From Streptomyces sp. A1277 (GTDB lineage Bacteria > Actinomycetota > Actinomycetes > Streptomycetales > Streptomycetaceae): 64,000 bases of DNA. The stretch lies in contig NZ_SSBI01000007.1 in NCBI RefSeq assembly GCF_004795015.1, positions 1 through 64,000 of the forward strand, in the 5' to 3' direction. Shown here in pieces: positions 46,970 to 54,410 of this stretch (positions are counted from its first letter, which is position 1; each line of letters begins with the position of its first letter). The position numbers were made by a program, and so were the translations under genes. The notes under the pieces were generated by a model, which saw only the letters and a program-made list of their open reading frames with translations, ran no database searches and was not told the origin of the DNA.

Positions 46970-49081
46970 ATGAAGCCCGCACCGAGGCACCGTCTCCTTC
47001 GATGGCTCGTGCCCGTAGCGCTGCTCGTCGTCTGGCTCGGCATCGGAGGCGCCCTCGGCCCCTTCGCCGGGAAGCTCGGCGAGGTGGCGACGAACGACCG
47101 GGCGGCCTTCTTGCCGCGCAGCGCCGAGTCGACCAAGGTCGCCGACGAGCAGAAGGCGTTCCAGCGGTCCGGGACCGTACCCGCGATCGTCGTGTGGACG
47201 GCCGGGCAGGACGGGCTGCCGAGCGGCGCCCGGGCGTCGGCGACCCGGGCGCTCGCCTCACTGTCCGGGAAACCCGGCGTGGTCGGCGCGCCCTCGCCCG
47301 CGCTGCCGTCCGACGACGGAAAGGCCCTGTCGGGTGTCGTGCAACTGCGCTCCGACCTGGGCGACGAACTGCCGGACACCCTGGACCGGGTGCGTGACGC
47401 GGCCGATGAGGTGACCGGCACGACCGCCGAGATCGCCGGGCCCGCCGCCACCCAGGCCGACCTCAAGGACGCGTTCGCGGGAATCGACGGGCTGCTGCTG
47501 GGGGTCGCGCTGGCCGCCGTGCTGGTGATTCTGCTCCTCGTCTACCGCAGTGTGCTGCTGCCCTTCCTGATCATCATCAGTGCCGTCTTCGCCCTCGCGC
47601 TCGCCTGCGCCGTCGTCTACCTCCTCGCCGACCACGACGTGGTCCTCGTGGACGGCCAGGTCCAGGGCATCCTGTCGATCCTGGTGATCGGGGCGGCTAC
47701 CGACTACGCCCTCCTCCTCACCGCGCGTTTCCGGGAGGAACTGGCAGTCCACGGCGACCGGACGACCGCTGCCCTCGCCGCGCTCCGCCGCTCCTTCGGG
47801 GCGATCAGCGCGAGCGCCGCCACCGTCGCGCTCGGACTCCTCGCGCTGCTGCTGAGCGACCTGACGAACAACCGGGCGCTGGGGCCCGTGGGCGCCATCG
47901 GGATCGTCTGCGCGGTGCTGAGCACGATGACGTTCCTCCCCGCCGTGCTGGTGCTGTGCGGACGGGCCGCGTACTGGCCGGCCAAGCCGCGCCCCGCCGA
48001 CGAGGCGGCCGGCGGGCACGGCGTCTGGCGCCGGATCGCCGCCCGCGTCGACGGCTCCCCGCGCAAGGTGTGGCTCTCCTGTGCGGTGGTCCTGGTCGCC
48101 TGCGCCGCGTTCGCGCCCACCCTGAAGTCCCAGGGCGTCCCGCTGGACGAGATCTTCGTGAACGACGCCCCGTCAGTCTCCGCCCAGGCCACGCTCGGCA
48201 AGCACTTCCCGGGCGGCTCGGGCAACCCGGCCGTCGTCGTCGCGGCGGCCGGCCGGGCCGGTGAGGTGACCGCGGCCGCCGAGGCGACACCCGGGGTCTC
48301 CTCCGCCGCGCCCGTCACGGCGTCGGGCCGGCCCGGCGGGGGCAAGCCGCTCGTGGTGGACGGGCGGGTGCGCATCGATGCGACCCTGGACGCCGCCGCG
48401 GACAGCGATGCCGCGACGGCGACCGTCAAGCGCCTGCGTACCGCCGTGCACGACGTGCCCGGGGCGGACGCGCTCGTCGGCGGCTACACGGCCCAGCAGT
48501 ACGACACCCAGCGCACGGCCGAGCGCGACCGCGGCATCATCGTGCCGGTGGTGCTCGTGATCATTCTGCTGATCCTGATGGGCCTGCTGAGGTCCGTCCT
48601 GGTCCCGGTCCTGCTGGTGGCCACCGTGGGCCTCAACTTCCTCGCGACCCTGGGCGTCTCGGCCCTGGTCTTCAAGCACGCCTTCGGCTTCAGCGGTACA
48701 GACGCCTCGGTGCCCCTGTACGGGTTCGTGTTCCTGGTGGCCCTCGGCGTCGACTACAACATCTTCCTGATGTCACGGGTCCGCGAGGAGGCGCTGCGAC
48801 ACGGGGCGCGGCAGGGCATGCTCCGCGGCCTGGTCAGCACCGGCGGGGTCATCACATCGGCGGGCGTGGTGCTGGCCGCCACCTTCGCCGCGCTGATCGT
48901 GATCCCGCTCGCGTTCCTCGCCCAGATCGCGTTCATCGTGGCCTTCGGCGTCCTGCTGGACACGCTGGTGGTGCGGTCGCTGCTGGCCCCGGCGCTCGTC
49001 GTGGACATCGGCCCCAAGGCGTGGTGGCCGAGCGCCATCAGCCGTACCGCGCGGGAGGCGGAGCCGTCGGCCTCCGTGTGA
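46970..49081 (+). CDS. MMPL-family RND transporter
   Basis: 703 residues, twelve spans in the 1+5+1+5 pattern. Large extracytoplasmic loops (about 40-165 and 385-520), GAATDYALLLTARFREEL and its duplicate ALGVDYNIFLMSRVREEAL carry the Asp-Tyr proton-relay residues of MMPL proteins. Exports lipids, siderophore-like or cationic compounds by proton antiport in mycolata; the substrate here is unknown. Controlled by the divergent MarR. No accessory protein follows. Confidence 0.93.
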   Translation: MKPAPRHRLLRWLVPVALLVVWLGIGGALGPFAGKLGEVATNDRAAFLPRSAESTKVADEQKAFQRSGTVPAIVVWTAGQDGLPSGARASATRALASLSGKPGVVGAPSPALPSDDGKALSGVVQLRSDLGDELPDTLDRVRDAADEVTGTTAEIAGPAATQADLKDAFAGIDGLLLGVALAAVLVILLLVYRSVLLPFLIIISAVFALALACAVVYLLADHDVVLVDGQVQGILSILVIGAATDYALLLTARFREELAVHGDRTTAALAALRRSFGAISASAATVALGLLALLLSDLTNNRALGPVGAIGIVCAVLSTMTFLPAVLVLCGRAAYWPAKPRPADEAAGGHGVWRRIAARVDGSPRKVWLSCAVVLVACAAFAPTLKSQGVPLDEIFVNDAPSVSAQATLGKHFPGGSGNPAVVVAAAGRAGEVTAAAEATPGVSSAAPVTASGRPGGGKPLVVDGRVRIDATLDAAADSDAATATVKRLRTAVHDVPGADALVGGYTAQQYDTQRTAERDRGIIVPVVLVIILLILMGLLRSVLVPVLLVATVGLNFLATLGVSALVFKHAFGFSGTDASVPLYGFVFLVALGVDYNIFLMSRVREEALRHGARQGMLRGLVSTGGVITSAGVVLAATFAALIVIPLAFLAQIAFIVAFGVLLDTLVVRSLLAPALVVDIGPKAWWPSAISRTAREAEPSASV

Positions 49082-49097
49082 CGGCCGCGGACGGAAC

Positions 49098-49128
49098 GGC
49101 CCGGTCACCGCTGAAGCGGAGCCGGGCC
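49098..49128. terminator. nested hairpin between convergent genes
   Basis: GGCCCGG (49098-49104) pairs with CCGGGCC (49122-49128), and inside it CCGCT (49108-49112) pairs with AGCGG (49115-49119). It lies between the MMPL and terD stops. Confidence 0.55.
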
Positions 49129-49145
49129 GGTGGGGTCGGCGGACC

Positions 49146-49721
49146 TCAGACGTTGACTCCGTAGTCGGACGCGATGCCCGCCAGACCGGAGGCGTAACCC
49201 TGGCCGACCGCACGGAACTTCCATTCGCTGCCGTGCCGGTAGAGCTCGCCGAACACCATGGCGGTCTCCGTCGACGCGTCCTCGCTGAGGTCGTAGCGTG
49301 CGAGTTCCACGCCGTTGGCCTGGTTCACCACGCGGATGAACGCGTTGCGCACCTGGCCGAAACTCTGCCCCCGGCTCTGCGCGTCGTGGATGGAGACCGG
49401 GAAGACTATCTTCGCGACGTCGGCCGGGACCGCCGAGAGGTCCACGTTGATGGACTCGTCGTCGCCCTCGCCCTCACCCGTCAGGTTGTCACCGGTGTGC
49501 TGAACGGAACCGTCCGGGCTGTTGAGGTTGTTGTAGAAGACGAAGTGCAGGTCGGAGAGGACCTTGCCGTGGTCCGCGCACAGCAGTGCACTGGCGTCGA
49601 GGTCATGGTCGGCACCGGTCGTCGTCCGTACGTCCCAGCCCAGGCCGACCGTCACCGCGGTCAGGCCGGGCGCCTCCTTCGACAAGGAGACGTTGCCGCC
49701 CTTGGCCAGGGTCACACCCAT
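49146..49721 (-). CDS. terD: TerD-family stress/calcium-binding protein
   Basis: 191 residues, exactly the usual TerD length. [20 protein letters not shown] start, [22 protein letters not shown] (Ca2+ site acidic residues), [32 protein letters not shown] and the [15 protein letters not shown] motif are all canonical. GGAGG lies 6 bp before the ATG. Streptomyces carries many TerD paralogues linked to development and stress; this one is alone, without other ter genes. Confidence 0.96.
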   Translation of the reverse strand: MGVTLAKGGNVSLSKEAPGLTAVTVGLGWDVRTTTGADHDLDASALLCADHGKVLSDLHFVFYNNLNSPDGSVQHTGDNLTGEGEGDDESINVDLSAVPADVAKIVFPVSIHDAQSRGQSFGQVRNAFIRVVNQANGVELARYDLSEDASTETAMVFGELYRHGSEWKFRAVGQGYASGLAGIASDYGVNV

Positions 49722-50128
49722 GAACTTCCTCCAATGATCCAGTGGTTCACCGGCCGCCGCTCGCGCGCTCGCGGCCGGCGACGGTCCGGCCGCCGCCGAG
49801 GAGGCGGCGGCCCCGCCCTTACTCTTCACGATTCGAGAGGATTTGCCCAGGGCGCGGGCGGGGTCCGGCCCGCTTCTTCGGCCGGCCCGGTGAACGGGAG
49901 CGCTCTTCTTCCGCTCTCTCCTGGTGTCTTCCGGTCAATGTTTCCGGTGTCCGTGTGGGGACAGGGGATCGGATTGACGATGGAGACGCCTCACGGCGCT
50001 GTACGACAAACACTTCACGACAGAGCTTTACGACAGAGCTTCACGACTTTGACAACGCACAACTGCACGACCGTGCCGGTGCCGCCCACAGGCCGCCCCG
50101 CACGTCAGCCGGACGAACGGGGTGGCCC
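49722..50128. other. 407-bp intergenic region
   Basis: Lies between the divergent terD and LCP genes. It must hold both promoters but no confident pair of hexamers is visible. The only ordered feature is a 13-bp direct repeat (50014-50047). Possible reading frames here have poor codon use, so I call no gene. Confidence 0.6.
50014..50047. repeat. 13-bp direct repeat, 2.6 copies
   Basis: TTCACGACAGAGC, TTTACGACAGAGC, then TTCACGAC, in register. It lies 80-115 bp upstream of the LCP gene start. May be a regulator-binding array; further TACGAC/CACGAC copies flank it. Confidence 0.6.
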
Positions 50129-51616
50129 ATGACAAGCAGGCGCAAAGAGACAGGGGCGGGGGGCAGGGGGAGCCGGCTGCGGCGGACGGCGGTATCCGCC
50201 CTGTCCTTCCTCGTCCTGCTGGTCGCCGGCGTCGGCTGGGGATATCTGAAACTGACCGGCAACATCGACACGTTCAGCGCCGACGGCGTCTCCGGTGACC
50301 GGCCACCGGGCACGTCCGGAGGGCAGAACGTCCTCGTCATCGGCTCGGACACCCGCTCCGGAGACAACAGCGGACTCGGCGGCGGCACGGGCGCGGTCGG
50401 CCGCTCCGACACGGTGTTCCTCCTGCACGTCTACGCCGACCGCAAACACGCCGTGGCCGTATCCGTCCCGCGCGACGCCATGGTCGACATCCCGGCCTGC
50501 CGGAAGCCCGACGGCAGCTGGACGACCCCGCAGCACCACAGCCAGTTCAACGGGGCGTTCTCGGTGGGGGAGACGACCGAGGGCAACCCCGCCTGCACCC
50601 AGAACACCGTCGAACACCTCACAGGACTGCGCGTCGACCACACGGTCGTGATCGACTTCGCGGGTTTCTCCGCACTCACCTCGGCGGTCGGCGGGGTACA
50701 GGTCTGCCTGCCGCAGGACGTGTACCAACGGGACCTGAACCCGAAGCGGGCCACCCAGGGCTCACGGGTCTTCGCCAAGGGCCCGCAGAAGGTGTCCGGA
50801 CAGCGCGCCCTCGACTACGTCCGGCTGCGGCACGGCATCGGCGACGGCTCCGACATAGGGCGGATCAAGAGGCAGCAGGCATTCGTCGGCTCCCTGGTGA
50901 AGGAGATCAAGTCCCGCGGCATGAACCCCACCACCCTGCTGCCGCTGGCCAATGCCGCGACCGATGCGATGACCGTCGACCCCGGGCTCGGATCGGCCGA
51001 CAAACTGCTCTCCTTCGCCCTGTCGCTGAAGGGCGTCGACCTGCACAACACCAAGTTCGTCACCGTGCCCTGGCGCTATGAGGGCGCCCGCGTCGCCGTC
51101 GTGGAACCGGACGCCGACGAGTTGTGGGCCGCACTGAAGGCCGACCGTACGCTCGACGGCAAGGAGACCAAGGGGGGCAGGGCAGGGTCCGTTGCCTCAC
51201 CCGAGGCAGCGCAGTCGCAGCCCCCGGTATCCGGTACGGGCATCGACGTCGCCGTCTACAACGGCACCACGGTGACCGGCCTCGCGGCCCGGGCGGCCGG
51301 TCTCCTGCGCACGCACGACTTCACCGTCACCGGTACGGCCACCGCGCAGGACCAGGACCGCTCCCGCACCGTCGTCGCCTACGGCCCCGGCCTGCGCGAC
51401 GAGGCCCGCACGACGGCCAGGCTCTTCCCGGGTGCGCGGATCACGCAGTCCGACGACGCCGGAATCCAGCTGATCGTCGGACAGGACTACGCGGACAGCC
51501 CGTCGCCCGCACCGGAGGCCGCGACCGCCGCTCCGGCGTCCGGCGTACCGGCCGACGTCGCCGACACGGCCCGCTCGGCCGACGACGATCCGTGCGAGGA
51601 CCTGTCCTACGGGTGA
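50129..51616 (+). CDS. LytR-CpsA-Psr (LCP) family wall-polymer ligase
   Basis: 495 residues. A basic cytosolic start, one membrane segment (about 20-42), then the LCP domain with VLVIGSDTRSGDN, RSDTVFLLHVYADRKHAVAVSVPRDAMVDIP, and QRALDYVRLRHGIGDGSDIGRIKRQQAFV (lipid-phosphate-binding arginines). A C-terminal LytR_C domain follows (VAVYNGTTVTGLAARAAGLLRTHDFTVTG). It attaches undecaprenyl-linked glycopolymers such as teichoic acid or arabinogalactan-like chains to peptidoglycan on the outer face. The ATG at 50129 has a GGGGTGG upstream. Confidence 0.95.
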   Translation: MTSRRKETGAGGRGSRLRRTAVSALSFLVLLVAGVGWGYLKLTGNIDTFSADGVSGDRPPGTSGGQNVLVIGSDTRSGDNSGLGGGTGAVGRSDTVFLLHVYADRKHAVAVSVPRDAMVDIPACRKPDGSWTTPQHHSQFNGAFSVGETTEGNPACTQNTVEHLTGLRVDHTVVIDFAGFSALTSAVGGVQVCLPQDVYQRDLNPKRATQGSRVFAKGPQKVSGQRALDYVRLRHGIGDGSDIGRIKRQQAFVGSLVKEIKSRGMNPTTLLPLANAATDAMTVDPGLGSADKLLSFALSLKGVDLHNTKFVTVPWRYEGARVAVVEPDADELWAALKADRTLDGKETKGGRAGSVASPEAAQSQPPVSGTGIDVAVYNGTTVTGLAARAAGLLRTHDFTVTGTATAQDQDRSRTVVAYGPGLRDEARTTARLFPGARITQSDDAGIQLIVGQDYADSPSPAPEAATAAPASGVPADVADTARSADDDPCEDLSYG

Positions 51617-51734
51617 GGCCCGGCGGCTGCTTCCGGACCGGTGTGCCGAGTGGGGTGCTTGCCCGTACGTGACCTGTGCGCAAGGCTTGCACACAAGCGA
51701 GGCACGGGGAACGCGTGAACGGGGAGGAAACAGA

Positions 51735-52148
51735 ATGGCGCTGGACAGGGAACTCGACTGGCTCCTTGACGATCTCACCAAGCGGGTCGAGCACATACGG
51801 CACGCCCTGGTCCTTTCGAACGACGGCCTGGTGACCGGTGCGAGCGCCGGACTGGCGCGGGAGGACGCCGAACACCTGGCGGCCGTCTCGTCCGGGCTGC
51901 ACAGCCTCGCCCGTGGTTCGGGACGGCACTTCCGTGCCGGAAAGGCCCGGCAGACCATGGTGGAGTTCGACGAGGCACTGCTCTTCGTGACGGCGGCCGG
52001 CGACGGCAGCTGTCTGTGCGTACTGAGCGAGGCGGAGGCGGACGTGGGTCAGGTGGCCTACGAGATGACCCTCCTGGTCAACCGGGTGGGAGAGCACCTC
52101 GCCGTGTCGTCGCGACAGGGCGGAACCGGGGGCATCAACCGGATCTGA
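51735..52148 (+). CDS. orphan roadblock/LC7 domain protein
   Basis: 137 residues. Roadblock fold: LDWLLDDLTKRVEHIRHALVLSNDGLVTGASAGL, HLAAVSSGLHSLARGSGRHF, VEFDEALLFVTAAGDGSCLCVLSEAEADVGQVAYEMTLLVNRVGEHL. Known: in Streptomyces conservons (cvn) this is the CvnB protein that partners a kinase (CvnA), a DUF742 protein (CvnC) and a small GTPase (CvnD). None of those is here, so it is an orphan. GGAGG lies 7 bp before the ATG. Confidence 0.93.
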   Translation: MALDRELDWLLDDLTKRVEHIRHALVLSNDGLVTGASAGLAREDAEHLAAVSSGLHSLARGSGRHFRAGKARQTMVEFDEALLFVTAAGDGSCLCVLSEAEADVGQVAYEMTLLVNRVGEHLAVSSRQGGTGGINRI

Positions 52149-52163
52149 CGGTCTCCACCCGGC

Positions 52164-52207
52164 ACTGCCGCGGGGCCTGTGGAGTTATCCACAGGCCCCG
52201 CGGCAGT
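52164..52207 (+). terminator. 20-bp hairpin containing a DnaA-box match
   Basis: Perfect 20-bp stem (52164-52183 with 52188-52207) and a 4-nt GTTA loop, 15 bp after the roadblock stop. The right arm and loop contain TTATCCACA (52185-52193), identical to the E. coli DnaA box. It most probably serves as a terminator. Confidence 0.75.
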
Positions 52208-52267
52208 TGACTTTCCCGGACTACCCTGGTTACAGAGAGTATCCAAGTCTCACGGGGGAGAGTCACC

Positions 52268-53335
52268 ATGTCGACAACAAAGATGCCCGTAACCCGTCCA
52301 TTCGCGGAGGAAGCCCGCGAGGCGGGGGCACCGACAGTGGGCACGTCGCGTTACGACAGTGCTCGAACGATGGCCGCCGGCCGGGCCGCGACGGAACTCG
52401 GGCTCAAGCGCGGCGAGTTCGATGTGGCGGTGTACCTGGGCGCGGTCAGGGTGACGAGAGGTCCGGACGGTGTGCGCCCCAGGGTCCACCAGGAGGAGAT
52501 GGACCGCCTCCGGGCCCAGGACGGCTTCCCCGGCGCGCTGCGGGAGCGGGTGCGCACGGCGGGGACGGCGGAGGGGGCGGAGCTGCTCGGGATCAGCCCG
52601 CTCCGCTTCACCCGGCTGGCCAGGGCCGGCTGCGTCACACCCGTCGCCTTCTACCTCAACCGCTACCGGGCGGTCGTATGGGTCTACCTCGCCCAGGAGT
52701 TGCGAGCGCTGGCGGCCCGGTCGCCCGAACTCCTGGTGGGCAACAGTCCGCCCTGGATGCGCGAGCTGCTGGCTGCCGGGGGCGACTGCCGTCCCCGCAA
52801 CTGGCGCTCGCGCAGGATCGAACGCCTGCTGTCCCTCACCGAGGATCCCTGGGCGCGTGCGGCGATCGTGGCGCAGGGGCTGGACCCGGTCCAGCTGGCG
52901 GAGGTGGTCGACGACCCCTACGAGCGGGCGTACTTCGTCAGGCTCGGGCCGGGAACGGTATTCGGCCGCAGAGGGACGGTCGCCGGGCGGGAAGCGATGG
53001 CCCGGCTGATGCCGGCGGACGAACCGGACGAGATCCTCTGGCGCCGGATCAGCCTGCTCACGGAACTGGAAGCCGCCCGCGAACTCCGCCCCGCCCCAAG
53101 GCCGGGCGAGGAGCCGGTGCCGTCCTCGCAGGCGGCCGTGCCCGTCGCCCCGGGCGTGCCCGCTGCGGCGGCCGCCCCCGAAGCACCGGCCACGCCCGGG
53201 CGCCCGGTGCGCGTCGGCGGCCCGGGAGGGCTCCTGGCGCGGCTTCGGCTGCGCAGGGCCGGGGGAGTGGGGCTGCGGCGCCACCGGCGAGGTGCGTCGC
53301 CCGGGGTGAAGCGGCCCGCCGGACGCCCCGGATAA
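52268..53335 (+). CDS. DUF6397-type protein
   Basis: 355 residues. AAGRAATELGLKRGEFDVAVYLGAVRV, RPRVHQEEMDRLRAQDGFPGALRERVRTAGTAEGAELLGISPLRFTRLARAGCVTPVAFYLNRYRAVVWVYLAQEL and RNWRSRRIERLLSLTEDPWARAAIVAQGLDPVQLAEVVDDPYERAYF match a Streptomyces-wide protein I know as DUF6397. The two helix-rich repeats look like paired MerR/excisionase-like HTH units. The C-terminal Pro/Ala and Arg-rich tail is variable. No signal peptide; may bind DNA. GGGGGAGAG lies before the ATG. Confidence 0.82.
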   Translation: MSTTKMPVTRPFAEEAREAGAPTVGTSRYDSARTMAAGRAATELGLKRGEFDVAVYLGAVRVTRGPDGVRPRVHQEEMDRLRAQDGFPGALRERVRTAGTAEGAELLGISPLRFTRLARAGCVTPVAFYLNRYRAVVWVYLAQELRALAARSPELLVGNSPPWMRELLAAGGDCRPRNWRSRRIERLLSLTEDPWARAAIVAQGLDPVQLAEVVDDPYERAYFVRLGPGTVFGRRGTVAGREAMARLMPADEPDEILWRRISLLTELEAARELRPAPRPGEEPVPSSQAAVPVAPGVPAAAAAPEAPATPGRPVRVGGPGGLLARLRLRRAGGVGLRRHRRGASPGVKRPAGRPG

Positions 53336-53675
53336 GCGCTGGTGAACGCGCGGGCGGACAGGCATTCTTTGCGTCATATCGGTCAGGGAAGCCACGATCG
53401 AGGACTGGGCGGGGACGACGGCGCGGGGACGAGGGCGGTGCCGGACGGCCGGCCGCGGCGTGATCGGTACGGTCCGGCGCCGGGCGCTCACTTCACGCCA
53501 CCGCACGGCGGACCCCTCGCGCGGCTCGGTGTCCGGCATGTCCCAACCGGCGACGGTGTGAGGGTTGTTGTGACACAGAATCGGTTGTGGGGCGGGTGCA
53601 CACGTCGGGGACGGGGGCAGTACTGTGCGCTCCACCGCCCATTCGGGCGATGAAACATCTGCGGAGGAAAAATCC
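53336..53675. other. 340-bp intergenic region
   Basis: Contains short frames with poor codon bias and no supported gene. Near its end a GCCC-ATTC-GGGC mini-hairpin (about 53636-53649) and the GGAGG of the LAETG gene are visible. The promoter of the LAETG gene should be here, but I see no confident hexamers. Confidence 0.5.
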
Positions 53676-54320
53676 ATGACCATACCCAGGAGATCGTGGC
53701 GGGCTGCGGGAACACTCGCCGCCGCCGCGGTTGTCGGTCTGTCCGGCGCGGTCCTCACCGCCGGTCCGGCCGCAGCTCACACCCCCACCTGGGACGTGAC
53801 CTGTGACGAAGTCAGCCTGCACCTGACTCAGTACAACGCCGATGTCACCAACGAGGTGACCGTCACCGTCGACGGCAAGGACCTGCTGCCGACGGAGAAG
53901 TTCGGCGAGGGTTTCGAGAAGAAGATCGCGCTCCCGGAGCACGACCAGCCCCTGACGGTGCGCTTGGTCGTCAAGGCCGGTGACGGCGACCGGTACTCGA
54001 AGACCGACGCCAAGCAGGCGCCGGTGTGCGAGGACAGCACCCCGACCTCGACCCCGCCGTCGACGCCCACGCCGACTCCGACCGAGACGAAGCCGTCCGA
54101 GACGCCGACCACGTCGTCTCCCACCCCGACCGACACGCCGAGCGAGTCCGCTTCGCCGTCTGCGCCCGCCGCAGCCACGCCGAGCCCGAGCTCGCCGGAT
54201 CTGGCCGAGACCGGTTCTTCGTCCGCCACGCCGATCATCGGTGGCGCGGCTGTTGCCGTGCTGCTGGCCGGCGGCGGCATCATGTGGTCCGTGCGCAAGC
54301 GCCGTACCGCGCAGCACTGA
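53676..54320 (+). CDS. sortase-anchored surface protein (LAETG)
   Basis: 214 residues. Signal peptide cut near AAAHTP (about residue 35). The mature N-terminal part (residues 36-130) has two Cys (VTCDEV, PVCEDS) that could make one disulfide. A Thr/Ser/Pro linker follows, then LAETG (176-180), a hydrophobic span (GGAAVAVLLAGGGIMW) and a basic tail KRRTAQH. Known: class E sortases of Streptomyces recognise LAxTG, so this is a wall-anchored protein. No sortase gene is in the window. GGAGG lies 8 bp before the ATG. Confidence 0.92.
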   Translation: MTIPRRSWRAAGTLAAAAVVGLSGAVLTAGPAAAHTPTWDVTCDEVSLHLTQYNADVTNEVTVTVDGKDLLPTEKFGEGFEKKIALPEHDQPLTVRLVVKAGDGDRYSKTDAKQAPVCEDSTPTSTPPSTPTPTPTETKPSETPTTSSPTPTDTPSESASPSAPAAATPSPSSPDLAETGSSSATPIIGGAAVAVLLAGGGIMWSVRKRRTAQH

Positions 54321-54365
54321 CGCAGTCCGGCCGGCCGGACGCGCACAGCGCCCGGCCGGCCGGGC

Positions 54366-54410
54366 GAGGGGCGTAGCGCATCACGCAAGGCGTGATGCGC
54401 TACGCCCCTC
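54366..54410. terminator. 21-bp hairpin, bidirectional
   Basis: Perfect stem 54366-54386 with 54390-54410 and a 3-nt AAG loop. It overlaps the stop codon of the minus-strand phosphatase gene and follows the LAETG gene, so it ends both transcripts. Confidence 0.85.

Noticed and set aside
49146..49721. Tellurite-resistance operon
   Set aside because: A single terD-type gene without terB, terC or terZ; Streptomyces has many such solitary paralogues.
52185..52193. Possible replication origin because of a perfect DnaA box
   Set aside because: Only one box, inside a terminator-like hairpin, with no dnaA or dnaN genes and no box cluster.
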